Of a stretch of 64,000 nt of DNA, positions 9,397 through 19,713 are shown in pieces (position 1 is the first letter of the stretch; each line of letters begins with the position of its first letter). The DNA lies in the NCBI RefSeq assembly GCF_000250985.1, contig NW_013524647.1, positions 1 through 64,000 of the forward strand, written 5' to 3'. A program made the position numbers and the translations under genes. The notes beneath the pieces are model-generated. The model was not told where the DNA came from, did no database searches, and worked only from the letters and a program-made list of their open reading frames with translations. Source of the DNA: Nematocida parisii ERTm1. Its lineage: Eukaryota > Microsporidia.

Positions 9397-10266
9397 CTAT
9401 TCTAGGCATTTAGATAACCCGGCGCCATTATTATTATATAACACCTGTACGTTCAGTTTATACACTATATTCCCTAAAATAATAAATTCTCTTTTGGCTT
9501 TTCCTGAAACACTACATTTGATTTCCATGTTTGGTAGCTTTTTAAAGCCAGTGAACTTCTTTGTGATGCTCCCAGAGATGAAATATCCTGATTTAATTGG
9601 AAAGCAAGCTAGAATGTATGTGTCGGGCTTACTAAACTTATATTGCTTTGGCCATTTAATATGAGAATCTATCCAATTTGCCACCCAGTCTAAAGCATGT
9701 ACTTTCACAGCATTCACGTTTTCCTGCAAATTTATCCATTCAACTACTTTGGTTAGCGCTTCAGTATTTTGTATATATGTGGCATTTGGATTTTTTGGAA
9801 TATCACACACTAGCAGTATATTTGACTCCGGATAGGTATCTTCCATGCTTAGTGAGTTTAATAGTTCTGGTTTTGAAAATTCTTCTGTGTTTGCTGTTAA
9901 TTTTGTTGATGTAGCGTGTTCTTCTGTTTCTTTTATATCCGCACTTTTTTGGCTTTCTTTTGTGCTGAATTCCTCTAGCACGGGGCTGCTGCCGAATAGA
10001 GCAACATTGCATATAGAAGGGCATGTGTGGATGGATTTAGACGCATCATCTTCTGCAGAATTAATCATATATTTGGATAGAGCCGAATTTGCAGGCTCTA
10101 GTTGGTCATGGCTACAGACAGCATAACCTGAAATTTTATCTTTATTATAAAAGGATTTCGAAGTACAACAGAGAAGATAGAAATGTGTAAACCTCCATAT
10201 AGAATTCTTATTACTAGAAAGCATCTTATTAATAATGTTAAATACCTTCTTTCTAAAAACTGCCAT
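9397..10266 (-). CDS. Hypothetical protein, 289 aa
   Basis: The ATG at 10266 opens an uninterrupted frame of 289 codons. The N-terminus is basic with a moderately hydrophobic stretch (WRFTHFYLLCC, about residues 24-34). A Ser/Thr/Glu-rich low-complexity middle follows (about 70-140). A more ordered C-terminal half is rich in W, K and hydrophobics (ALDWVANWIDSHIKWPKQY; then FPIKSGYFISGSITKKF). I recognise no domain. It is flanked by members of the large secreted family and by long AT-rich gaps, so it is probably lineage-specific. Confidence 0.6.
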   Translation of the reverse strand: MAVFRKKVFNIINKMLSSNKNSIWRFTHFYLLCCTSKSFYNKDKISGYAVCSHDQLEPANSALSKYMINSAEDDASKSIHTCPSICNVALFGSSPVLEEFSTKESQKSADIKETEEHATSTKLTANTEEFSKPELLNSLSMEDTYPESNILLVCDIPKNPNATYIQNTEALTKVVEWINLQENVNAVKVHALDWVANWIDSHIKWPKQYKFSKPDTYILACFPIKSGYFISGSITKKFTGFKKLPNMEIKCSVSGKAKREFIILGNIVYKLNVQVLYNNNGAGLSKCLE

Positions 10267-10827
10267 TTCTTTATAAACCTCGAAAGTGTTAAATAGAAGA
10301 TTGTCATAATCATCTGATTCTTCAAATTATATCCTGAACACAGCCAAAATATATTTAAATACAACCCGAAACAACCCGGAATGTACAAATAAAACAGATT
10401 GCAAATTTCCTTATTATTCTAACAAGCAGATCTTATTGCCAGCCTGGTATTCAAAAAAATTTAAAGCTTCTAAGTAGGCTAGGTTCTAAATAACAAGCAG
10501 CTATCAAATCTATATGATATATTCTGCAATATTTAAGAAATAAAATAAATAAAAAGAAATATACATAAGCCTATCAAATATGATGCATGCGCCATAGAAA
10601 TAAGAATTTTTAAATAAAACCACTTTATTGCTATAATGTATGAGGAGAGCCAACAAATAATTAAAGAGTACAACATACACATTTCCTACACTTCATAACC
10701 TGGAATTCCGCTGAGCCCGCTGAGTGCAACCAACTAATGCGATTGTTTGCTGAATATAGAGAAACATAGCTAAATAGATATCCTGATTCGTGCCTGAGGA
10801 TATATTTTATAAATATCATTGCTCAAT
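10267..10827. other. AT-rich gap
   Basis: 560 bases of AT-rich DNA between the hypothetical gene and the 3' end of the 1008-residue gene. No reading frame, RNA fold or repeat that I can support. Confidence 0.4.
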
Positions 10828-13800
10828 TTAACTTCTATTCCCTCCTATTATATTCTCAATTGTACTGAATACATAAACAATCACTGAAGAAATAAGCGAT
10901 ACGTTAGACATTATATATAATTCGTTTTCTTTGCTTGAATCCAACTCCAATAAAATTAGATTATTAATATTTTCATTGATCTTATCTCGAGAAACCTTTG
11001 TCAATTGAAGAATTTTGCCAAGTTCTTCCTCTATTAAATGCATCTTTGTTATGTCATTCATTTTTCGGACTGCCTGCATTGTTTCCGCTAATTTGCTGGT
11101 CTCCATAATGGCCTTCTCCTTTTTAAGCCTTTCCAAATCATTCAATATCTCCGTCACATCAGAATTATCAAGGTTTAAGAACCGCTTTAGTGGTATTAGT
11201 TCTTTACAAGCATTTTCTATGTTGCTCTCTATTGAATAGTCAAAAGAACTATCTACTGTAGAAAAATAAATATATGTATATATTCTTTTAATTTTGCCTA
11301 CTTCATCGGGTATTTCTTGGTCGCCAATATCTAGTTTGTATAGGCAATTAAATGTCCTATATAAAAGAAACTTGCTAATAGACAAAAAAGTCTCTCTTAA
11401 AATATTGATTAACCTTTCTTGTATTTTGTCTGCACATCTATTAAACTCATTCAGAGACTCTGTCTTTTTTGAAGAAGCGGAAATTAAATCTTTATTTTTT
11501 TCTCTCAAACTATTTTCCATATGCTCCTTTTTGCGGAGTTCTATTTTTTCTGTTACGGCTTTTTGATGTATTTCCAAAAGAATTTTAAGCTTTATGTCTA
11601 TCTTTTTCTGTTTTTTCAATATATTATTCACCATATCCTGAAAAAAACATACTCTCTGCCTTAAAACATACAGAGGCAGTTCCCCCCACATTGTTATGCT
11701 GTTTAGTGACTTTGAGTCTATTACAATCAAATTATAGCATTGTGTTATAATATCTCGAAATCTTTGCGAATTGCTTCTAGACAAATCAATCAGTATAAAA
11801 AGAATGGCTGTAGTTTTTTCCAGTTGATCACATGTAAAATTCTTTGAATTTTTGGGCTTCTCTTTTGTTCTTTCTTTGTCCTCTTTTAAATAGTTAAGAA
11901 TAGAAGTAATGTATTCCATTGTAGTGCCATTCTTGGTTAGGCATGCAATCACTCTCATCTGTTCGCTGCAAGTCATGGAGAACAAGACACTGGTTATATT
12001 GTGTAGCTTTTTCATTTCTTTCACATGTATTTTTATAATTCCATAAAGAATCTCCGGTGAATCTATCTCCACTACGCATAAAATTATTTTATATAGCTCT
12101 TCTTTATAATAAAATAAATCCATATCGCATTTTTCTTCGCAGTTGCTTATATATTCTGAAATATCCCAAAGGCTTTTTATACAGCTGAAAAAACAGACTA
12201 ACTGCCTTATTATGTATATATCATGTATTAGTACATTTTGGATCAGATTATAATTAAAGCACATGACGGGATGAGATTCGGGTAAGTTTAAATGTATAGA
12301 ATACAGTGTTAAGTACCTTATCAGCGCCAGGCGATAATTATAGAACCCCATTTGTTTGTTTACAATAAACTTATTCATGTCTGTAAACCGTTCTTTAGGC
12401 ATTTTTGTAATGCTTTTCATATATTTTATTTCATTTGAGCTGGAAAATAAATTGCTATTTAACATACATTTTAAGTAAACTTTGTATAAATGCGAACGAA
12501 GATCTTGTGACTTTACAATCCATGAAAATTCTTTTATCTTTATAAGAAGATTCTTTTCTTCTTCATTAAGCCCCTTTTTAGTAGCCAATTTGTTCATTAG
12601 AACATCTATATGGGATAGTAGTTTTATGTTCATAATTTCATTATACTTTTTAATAGGCTCACCATTATTGAAAACATTATATTTAGATGAATCTATAAAA
12701 TACGCATCATACACCGCCAGTGCTGTTTGATGCATAGGTGTAGTAGAAGATTTATCTGCTTTTGCATGTGTTCCTGTAGAAGATTCTTTATTCGGTTGGG
12801 ATGTGTTATTTTCCTCTACTACAGACATTGTGCACGCCAGTGCTGGATCTTCTGCCTCTTTCTTGCAAATACTCTTTTGCACAGTTTGACTATATTCATA
12901 GAGAAGATCGTGCACGATTTGAATGAAAGCAGTCATATTATTTTTTTCCTCTATGTAATAGTATATGTACATTTGAATTAGAAATCCTGGTGTACTTGAA
13001 AATCTTTCTAGCACGCTGTATTCATGTTGTTTTTCATTGGATGGGTATATCTGGTCCAGCAGGCCAATATTGCTTTTATTCTGTATAAAAAAATTGAGAA
13101 CATCTAGAACACTACTTTTAGCCAACTTATAGTTTTCTGTAGGATTAGGCAACTCATCTGCTATTTTTGGTGGTGTGCATATTTTAACCCAGAAAACGTC
13201 ATTTTCTGCACTCATACTCTTTAAAGCAAGGAAAGCCCCAGTTTCATTCACCTCTAGACTGAGCGGAACATCAAGGTTCTCAGTAAGAAGAAGCAATGCA
13301 GCAAGTATTTTATAATTATTCTGACTTTCTCCACAGCTGTTCAAAAATGCATAGAATGAATCTGGGCATTGTGTTTTTATTGATTCCTTTCTTTTTAGAA
13401 AAGAAAACAGGTGGATAAATACACTGTAGTGCTCTCTAATAGACTCCAATGGTTCCCCAGTTGGATGCAAAGAAGCGGGTATAAAATCTTCTTCTTCCTC
13501 TTTCTCTTCTTGCACATCAGATTTCGGGATAGTGTTATGATCTGCAGTCGAAACAACTTTTAAAATAGGAGAAAACAATCTAAACCGTTCGACAAGTCCA
13601 ATCTTATGCAATATATACACAGCTTCCAGACCCAGCGGGCCATTCGGATTTACATGCATGATTTCTCCATTAATACAAACAAATTCATGTTTTTGAATGC
13701 TTTCTATATCATTCGCGGTGTATTTAGTAAATATTTGATGTATTAAATATGTTTCTAACATAAATAGAAATGCAATGATAAATAGGGCATTGATTACTAG

Positions 13801-13854
13801 TTTTCTATAATTCTTTATGTGTATACTTCTATTTTTATCTAATAGCATTGACAT
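10828..13854 (-). CDS. Diverged large secreted or membrane-anchored family protein, about 1008 aa
   Basis: The frame reaches a TTG at 13863; the first ATG is at 13854. A strong hydrophobic segment follows a basic N-terminus (about residues 19-33, LVINALFIIAFLFMLETY), a signal peptide or type II anchor. The family signature is diverged but in order: NPNGPLGLEAVYILHK, then FRLFSPIL, AALLLLTENLDVPLSLE, PGFLIQMYIYYYIEE and VHDLLYEY. An acidic insert (EEKEEEEDF) and a Ser/Thr-rich segment precede a long helical, Lys/Glu-rich C-terminal two-thirds. A hydrophobic stretch near the C-terminus (LYIMSNVSLISSVIVYVF) could be a second membrane segment. A TAACCCGAA motif lies 31 bases upstream of the ATG (13886-13894). 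Function unknown. Confidence 0.8.
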   Translation of the reverse strand: MSMLLDKNRSIHIKNYRKLVINALFIIAFLFMLETYLIHQIFTKYTANDIESIQKHEFVCINGEIMHVNPNGPLGLEAVYILHKIGLVERFRLFSPILKVVSTADHNTIPKSDVQEEKEEEEDFIPASLHPTGEPLESIREHYSVFIHLFSFLKRKESIKTQCPDSFYAFLNSCGESQNNYKILAALLLLTENLDVPLSLEVNETGAFLALKSMSAENDVFWVKICTPPKIADELPNPTENYKLAKSSVLDVLNFFIQNKSNIGLLDQIYPSNEKQHEYSVLERFSSTPGFLIQMYIYYYIEEKNNMTAFIQIVHDLLYEYSQTVQKSICKKEAEDPALACTMSVVEENNTSQPNKESSTGTHAKADKSSTTPMHQTALAVYDAYFIDSSKYNVFNNGEPIKKYNEIMNIKLLSHIDVLMNKLATKKGLNEEEKNLLIKIKEFSWIVKSQDLRSHLYKVYLKCMLNSNLFSSSNEIKYMKSITKMPKERFTDMNKFIVNKQMGFYNYRLALIRYLTLYSIHLNLPESHPVMCFNYNLIQNVLIHDIYIIRQLVCFFSCIKSLWDISEYISNCEEKCDMDLFYYKEELYKIILCVVEIDSPEILYGIIKIHVKEMKKLHNITSVLFSMTCSEQMRVIACLTKNGTTMEYITSILNYLKEDKERTKEKPKNSKNFTCDQLEKTTAILFILIDLSRSNSQRFRDIITQCYNLIVIDSKSLNSITMWGELPLYVLRQRVCFFQDMVNNILKKQKKIDIKLKILLEIHQKAVTEKIELRKKEHMENSLREKNKDLISASSKKTESLNEFNRCADKIQERLINILRETFLSISKFLLYRTFNCLYKLDIGDQEIPDEVGKIKRIYTYIYFSTVDSSFDYSIESNIENACKELIPLKRFLNLDNSDVTEILNDLERLKKEKAIMETSKLAETMQAVRKMNDITKMHLIEEELGKILQLTKVSRDKINENINNLILLELDSSKENELYIMSNVSLISSVIVYVFSTIENIIGGNRS

Positions 13855-14897
13855 ATTTTGCAAAAAAAAAGACTCATCTATCAGCTTCGGGTTATTAAAT
13901 TGCTTTTATTATCGCTGATAAATAATAATAATAAAATTTTAGCATACTCCGAGAATGTTTAAAGCCGAAATTCAATAGTGAATAATAATCAAGTTTTAGA
14001 CATTATTAATAAGAATACTACCGGGCCTTAAAATAAGTTTTATTGCATAAAATTATTTCTATGTGTATTTATTAAAATATCATATAGACCTTTTTATTTT
14101 TGTATTATACTTTGAAATGAATGCTTATTTAATTTTGCAGGCACTTTAAATAAAAACAGCTAGAAGCATTATAAAAATAGGAATTTATTAGATAACTAGA
14201 AAAGAAACAAATAAACTTTAAAACATGCCAAGTTCACTTAAAGCATTATTATCATGTTTAACGCAACAAAAATCTAATTTTCTAGTTTATATATCGATTT
14301 TTAACATTATGCTATGTGAAGACATATTAGCATATATATATATATTTATTTATAAATATATTAGAGAAAATTATTAAAATTTTGTATGTATATTATTATT
14401 TTCACCAAATACATCAGATCTAGTTAACGAAAAGACTCCTCTATAAAATTATCATATTTAATCTTAAATTGTCTGCGTGTTTTGTGCTTCAGGCAGTGGT
14501 TTCCATTTTTTAATATACAATAAACCGTTTTTATTAAAAAAATAGAAAATAGTTATTGAGGTGAACCCTTTCATCAATTCTCTCACGATTCTTTGCTTTC
14601 TATTTGAGTTTTTTGCTTAAATCATTAGATTTTGATCTGTCTTTCTTCAATCGTAGTCATTGGTTTGGTGGCATCACTGCGTGAGTGGGCGCATTGACAG
14701 ATAAATTTATGGGATGTGTACATAGACGTTGGCGCCATCATAAAAAACTACTATTCAATCAAAAAATTTATATTTTAATAGGCTTTGAAGTATATTACAA
14801 AAAAGCATAAATAATTGAAAATATTTTTATACAGCGTAAAATTATTTTTTTATAAAATGATTAACTTAATAAAGAGTAAAAAGCAGTTTCCCTCAAC
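13855..14897. other. Long AT-rich gap with a GC-richer patch
   Basis: Mostly AT-rich, with a short (TA)n run near 14333-14344. A GC-richer patch at 14641-14741 includes GTGGCATCACTGCGTGAGTG and a GGCGCC palindrome. On the minus strand 14741-14625 gives a 38-codon frame (MMAPTSMYTSHKF...), listed separately. Confidence 0.5.
14625..14741 (-). CDS. Possible very small ORF, 38 aa
   Basis: ATG ATG at 14741 to TAA at 14625. The predicted peptide starts MMAPTSMYTSHKF and is hydrophilic with two close cysteines (CQC) and a charged end (IEERQIKI). Its only support is that it fills a patch clearly richer in G+C than its surroundings. It could be a fragment of a lost gene, a small RNA or chance. Confidence 0.2.
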   Translation of the reverse strand: MMAPTSMYTSHKFICQCAHSRSDATKPMTTIEERQIKI

Positions 14898-15592
14898 ATG
14901 GATGCAAAAAAAAATGCATAAAAACTACCAAAAACATATTAAATATACTGGAAGAATATTGCAAGTTGCCAAAAGGGAGCTATATATATAAAATTATAGT
15001 AATAGCATTTTTCGGCATTTTGTATCCAATATTTTTCATAGTGGGTGTTAATTTAATTATACATATTATTTTAAGCAGTTTTTATTCAAATTCTCCTAAT
15101 TGCTATAAAAACAACATTGAAATAATCCGAGTAATCTGCATACTTATCATGTGCATAGGAATGCTTTCAGATGTTCTAAAAATTCCTTTTGACAAGATGC
15201 CATTTAATAACACAGAAAATCATTCAGAAGAAGAAACAAGCACCTATAGAAAAAAAGTTATTTCAAAATTGTTTAAGTTGTTTTTAATCATGTTTATTAC
15301 AATTATTTCATATTATACATTGTCTTCTATTATTCGGTTGTGCAATGGGTCGAATTTTAGTATGGAAATTATACAAATCGCATGTATAGCATCATTTATT
15401 ATTTATATTGGAGAGGTGCTTTTAATTGCCATCAAGTTTTTTAAATATTTGAGTTTTTTTACTGAAGTAAAAAATACATCAATATTTTTTGTTATATGCG
15501 AGTACACCTATATTCTTTTTCTGATTGCTTTTTGGAATTTATTTCTTGTTTTTCTTAAACAGGAATCACAAAAACATGCGGTATCTTTATAA
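14898..15592 (+). CDS. Multi-pass membrane protein with a disrupted start
   Basis: The membrane-protein frame is open to the TAA at 15592 and upstream past a TTG at 14966, but it has no early in-frame ATG. The nearest ATG (14898, MDAKK) is one base out of frame because the run of nine A at 14906-14914 would need ten. About six hydrophobic segments are visible (YKIIVIAFFGILYPIFFIVG, RVICILIMCIGML, FKLFLIMFITII, IACIASFIIYIGEVLLIAI and two more near the end), with a hydrophilic Glu-rich loop (NHSEEETSTYRKK). Size and segment pattern resemble the membrane protein at 48973-49527. Function unknown. The start is uncertain: homopolymer error, slippage or TTG initiation are all open. Confidence 0.6.
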
Positions 15593-16295
15593 AATATCAA
15601 ATGCGATAAATGTATATGGGTATATTTTGACAATATTTAGCAGCCTTTAAGTAAACCCCCGAAAACAGCTTAAAAAGATTGAATCTATATGTATTTAGAA
15701 CACCAGAAACACACAGCCCATGTCATATGTATTATGTACATATATAGTAATTTTTCTAATAAAACTCCAATTTATACTCTGTTTTACTTATTAAGTCAAT
15801 ATGCGCAAAGCTATATATATTTTTTCTAGATTCTAAATCATCAATGCATCTCCTAAGCCAACAAAAACCATTAATACAGGAGTTTTCTAAGTTATTTAGT
15901 TGCTTTATATTGAAGTATACATGAAGCTAGATTGTTACTTGGATGGATACAAGATTGACGATTTTCTTTCTATAGCAATAGTAGATGAAGAATAAAAATA
16001 TTTGTTCTTCAGATTATTAAAAATATACTTATTCTGTAAAAAAGGTGTTGCATACCATTCAAGCCTTTTAATCTAGAAACTTTCTACAAAAGATATATAC
16101 AGTACTAATCTTTTCTGCCTTGGTAGCTTTAAAGTAGTAGTTTTTTAATAGAAAACAGTTTATTCAAAGTAGTAGTATTATTTATTTTTACAAAAATAAA
16201 TTTCAAGGCTTCGGGTTCTATATTGCTGCCTATTTTTATTTAAATTTAAGTTAGAAAATAAATCTAGAATATAAAGCCTATTTATTGCCGCATGG
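15593..16295. other. AT-rich gap between convergent genes
   Basis: Holds copy 2 of the 24-base repeat (16141-16164) and a TTCGGGTTC variant of the dispersed 9-mer near 16206. No coding potential seen. Confidence 0.5.
16141..16164 (+). repeat. Dispersed 24-base repeat, copy 2
   Basis: Identical over 24 bases to 8933-8956 (TTTTTTAATAGAAAACAG then TTTATT). It sits between two convergent genes, so a simple promoter role is less obvious here. Confidence 0.6.
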
Positions 16296-18449
16296 CTATG
16301 ATAAAAGTATCTGCAGACACCAACCAATAAACCCCATTGAACTCTGTTCTTTTTTTCTGTTTGGATGCATCTGAATATAGTCGCATAGTGAATTTATAGG
16401 CATTTTCATGTCTACAGAATAACTCCCCACGTATCTTAGCCGCATGTCATCATCACAAATATATATTTTGTCTGGATTTTGATTAGAGCTATTTGATGCT
16501 ATGTATGTAATATAATGACCCTGTGAGCTCATAAGCACTGCGGCTGCTCGAGCTGAGCAGTTATATGAGTCAGAAAGTAGATATTGCTTAGCCACATTGT
16601 CACTATTATTGGGGCCAATGTTTCCAAAGCCCACTGAATAGCATTCGCTTATTTTTGTCTTTTTCACGCTAAAGCTTATAATACTTGAGGGGCCTGCAGT
16701 GCTAGTTAGACTTGAACTAATTATACCGCAATCAATGCTTGCTGGTGTTGTGGATGTATCTTTTACAATGCAAAAACTGGTATAGTATGGCTGCAGCACA
16801 CCATGCGGAGCTGTATATGTGTATGGCACTACATCATTCATTTGGTCCAGAGCACCCACAAATTTAGGATTACTTTCTTTGCATTGGTAGCCAGATTCGA
16901 TTACTGCAGAATAAATCAGCTCATCTACGAATAAAGGAAGCTGTAATTGTTTATTTCTGCTTCTAGAAGAGCCTTTATTGGAGGAAGGAAATTCTAAAAA
17001 CATTAGATTATAGTTCTTTGACATATCTGTTGCGCCTGGAATATAATAAAAAACTGCAGTGCTCGTAGCGTCATTGAAAAGTTTTTCCATGCTATAATTA
17101 GACAGTAGGGTAAAACTCCACTTCTTAGAGGTTTCGTTATGCAAAAATAGATGCAATTCGGCGGAATCTATAGAGTATAGACGAGATATGTGTCTTTTGA
17201 TGCACTCTATGGAACTAAAGCACTTTTCTTTAGGAATGTAAACAGGTATATACTTATGATCTCTGCAGTCTACATAGTGAATTTTTGAATATTCTGTGGG
17301 ATCATATTCTGTGAGCACCATCAGGTTGGATTTATAAGAAGGGTAGGGGGCTGTCTCTTGTGCAGCAGAAGAATCCTGATTAATAGTGCATGTTATAAAC
17401 TCCTGCTGCTGCACTATTTTTTTCCCTAGGATTTCTACCTGCCCATTAAACAGAGGGCAGAACTGATAGAAAAAGCACATTATGTTGTACAGAGTTATAT
17501 AAGAAGTTATTGAGTCTGAAATATTATAATTTCTTATTTTTGTATGCGGGTTATATACGCAATATTGCTGTTCTAGATTTATAATGCTGTATATTGCCAT
17601 TTTTTCATTATACAGAATTTTATCCACTTCTTCAGATATCTTGCCCACATCTGCCGCATCAAAAGCACGAGCAATTTTATTTAGCCTAATAACAACATCA
17701 AACAAATCACGTAACAAGAAATTTCTATCTAAAGAAAGTTCAGTCTTAAGTCTTTCACACACATCTCTTTTTCCAGCAGCAATTGATTCTACATTGGTTA
17801 TGAAATCTTGGGTTATATTATTAAGATCTGCCCGTATTTCTCGAATGCTCAGAAGAGAATGAATTGCAGTATTTAGAAAGCAAGAGTTTTTTCCTCTGTT
17901 TGATAAAATAATCTGCTCATTTATAATTTTTTTGTCATCATCATAATAATTTTTTAGCCGGACTAAAGAGTCTCCTACTGTAAGACATGGCGCTCCCTCA
18001 TCAAAAAAGTCTTTTTTCGTCTCGTCTTCATTTTTATACATCTTTGGTGCATAATTTTCAATCATTTTTTGCAGCTTTAAAAATATCCCATGCCCAAACT
18101 TCTTCTCAAACCGCGCGCACATTTCTTTATTATCAATTATATCATCGATTAAGACCTTTCTTTCTTGCACTGATGAGCCAAGCTCTTTAACAAAACACCA
18201 AAACCCGCGGCTTTCTATGCTTCCAAATACCTTTTCAATTTTGCTTTCTCTCTCAGATTTACTTAATAATAATAAATCATCTATGTATATATGTGGGTCA
18301 TATTTAATGTCTTTGACAGACGCCATAACAGTATTGTTTATCGTGTCTTCCTTTTCTAATAAATAATATATATATGCAATAACAGCAGCCGCTCCCGCAC
18401 CGAGCACTACTGTTATTAGTATTATTTTCTTATCTTTATTACTAACCAT
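16296..18449 (-). CDS. Membrane-anchored USP-like (peptidase C19) protein, 717 aa
   Basis: The ATG at 18449 is followed by KDKK and a hydrophobic anchor (about residues 9-31). Residues 184-200 read NRGKNSCFLNTAIHSLL, close to the ubiquitin-specific-protease Cys box (N-G-N-T-C-x-x-N-S), with Cys190 the candidate nucleophile. Near the C-terminus GHYITYI (His645) matches the His box, followed after about 20 residues by the acidic CDDDMRLRYV as in USP enzymes. About 450 residues separate the two boxes. They include a segment (about 375-460) with PVYIPKEKCFSSIECIKRH that could be an inserted ubiquitin-like fold. The apparent paralogue at 21470-24067 shares this middle but not the active site. Likely a deubiquitinase or related cysteine protease anchored in a membrane; the target, parasite or host, is unknown. 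The USP assignment rests on motifs only. Confidence 0.65.
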   Translation of the reverse strand: MVSNKDKKIILITVVLGAGAAAVIAYIYYLLEKEDTINNTVMASVKDIKYDPHIYIDDLLLLSKSERESKIEKVFGSIESRGFWCFVKELGSSVQERKVLIDDIIDNKEMCARFEKKFGHGIFLKLQKMIENYAPKMYKNEDETKKDFFDEGAPCLTVGDSLVRLKNYYDDDKKIINEQIILSNRGKNSCFLNTAIHSLLSIREIRADLNNITQDFITNVESIAAGKRDVCERLKTELSLDRNFLLRDLFDVVIRLNKIARAFDAADVGKISEEVDKILYNEKMAIYSIINLEQQYCVYNPHTKIRNYNISDSITSYITLYNIMCFFYQFCPLFNGQVEILGKKIVQQQEFITCTINQDSSAAQETAPYPSYKSNLMVLTEYDPTEYSKIHYVDCRDHKYIPVYIPKEKCFSSIECIKRHISRLYSIDSAELHLFLHNETSKKWSFTLLSNYSMEKLFNDATSTAVFYYIPGATDMSKNYNLMFLEFPSSNKGSSRSRNKQLQLPLFVDELIYSAVIESGYQCKESNPKFVGALDQMNDVVPYTYTAPHGVLQPYYTSFCIVKDTSTTPASIDCGIISSSLTSTAGPSSIISFSVKKTKISECYSVGFGNIGPNNSDNVAKQYLLSDSYNCSARAAAVLMSSQGHYITYIASNSSNQNPDKIYICDDDMRLRYVGSYSVDMKMPINSLCDYIQMHPNRKKEQSSMGFIGWCLQILLS

Positions 18450-19713
18450 TGTGTATATTCTTATATTTTTTAAAATTTATATTTATGAAATTATAACTAT
18501 TGGCTAGCTGCCAGTCACCTCTCCTGATTCATATATTTATCCCCTAAAATTACATGGGGGTTCAAATACAATGCATGCTTTATTGTATTTCTCATGAATA
18601 CTCTTTGAGTGGCTTTAAAAGAATATAAATCTTTAAATCGCATATTTCCAAACTTAATAAGCCAATGTAGAAAAAATATATTTATAATATGGAATATTAT
18701 ACTAACATAGTATGAAAATATTATATAACACTTTCATTAGATCAGAATACTTTTCAGTGGTTTGGATGTATAGTGCGCATCAGTTGTAATCACATAGTTT
18801 AAAATAAGCATCCCTAAAACCAAATATAATACCCGAAAAAGTTATAGAATATGTGAATTGTAGAATAGTTTCAAGATAATTTAAGCTGTCTTTGTTAGAT
18901 GGGCATTTTATACACACGCCATAGTTTTTCTTTTATTAACCGTTTTCTCTTAACACACCTATTCATAATTATTTCCTTTTTATTTGGAATATGTTTTATT
19001 ATATTGTCTATTATATTTTTATTTAAATATGCATTGCACTAAATTTAGTTAATTCTATGTGCATACAACTTGCTTTTATTTTAAATCTTCTTATAGTTTT
19101 AATTGAAAACAGTCCATAGTGAAATTATAACAATGCATTAAACTTAATAAGGTGCACTGTATAATTTATGCAATTGGCGCCAGTATTTCATAAAATACCC
19201 AGACTGAATACTAAAATACACAGAGCATTAATATAGTTGGGGTTATCTCATACGCACAAACTCTTATTTGTTATAACCATTTCTAGTGTTTATTTAACGT
19301 AAAAAGTATTATATACTTTCGCTTGCTGCTCTCTAATCTGCTGGAGACACGCCAACCATTTACACTCCCATTCAACTGGTCCATTAATAAGCGCCAATGA
19401 TATCCTAATTTCTGTTTATATATGGTATATACCAGCTTATGGTCAAATAGAAATTGTTATTTAAAAAAATAGAAACAATAGTGGGTTAATAAAAGAAAAA
19501 GAATGGTTAAACAATTTTAATAGCAGATAGACCCATAAATAGAAAGAGCACATAATCCAAGAAACAAATCATCCTATACCAAGCCTTTTTAGGTCATGCC
19601 CGAACACAACTCACAATGACTTTATCTCTATTATATTGGTAGATTATTTAATATAAACAAATTAATAAACACAGGCATTAGTTTTTATTTCAGATTTTTA
19701 TTTAACGAGAAAA
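18450..19713. other. Long AT-rich intergenic region
   Basis: 1.26 kb between divergent genes. It contains a diverged copy of the 24-base repeat (GTTTTAATTGAAAACAGT near 19096-19113) and two GGCGCC/GCGCCA patches near 19167 and 19391. I see no protein or RNA gene. Confidence 0.5.

Noticed and set aside
9803-10388. Other frames over the 289-residue hypothetical gene
   Set aside because: Their composition follows from the main frame and they lack independent motifs; treated as shadows.
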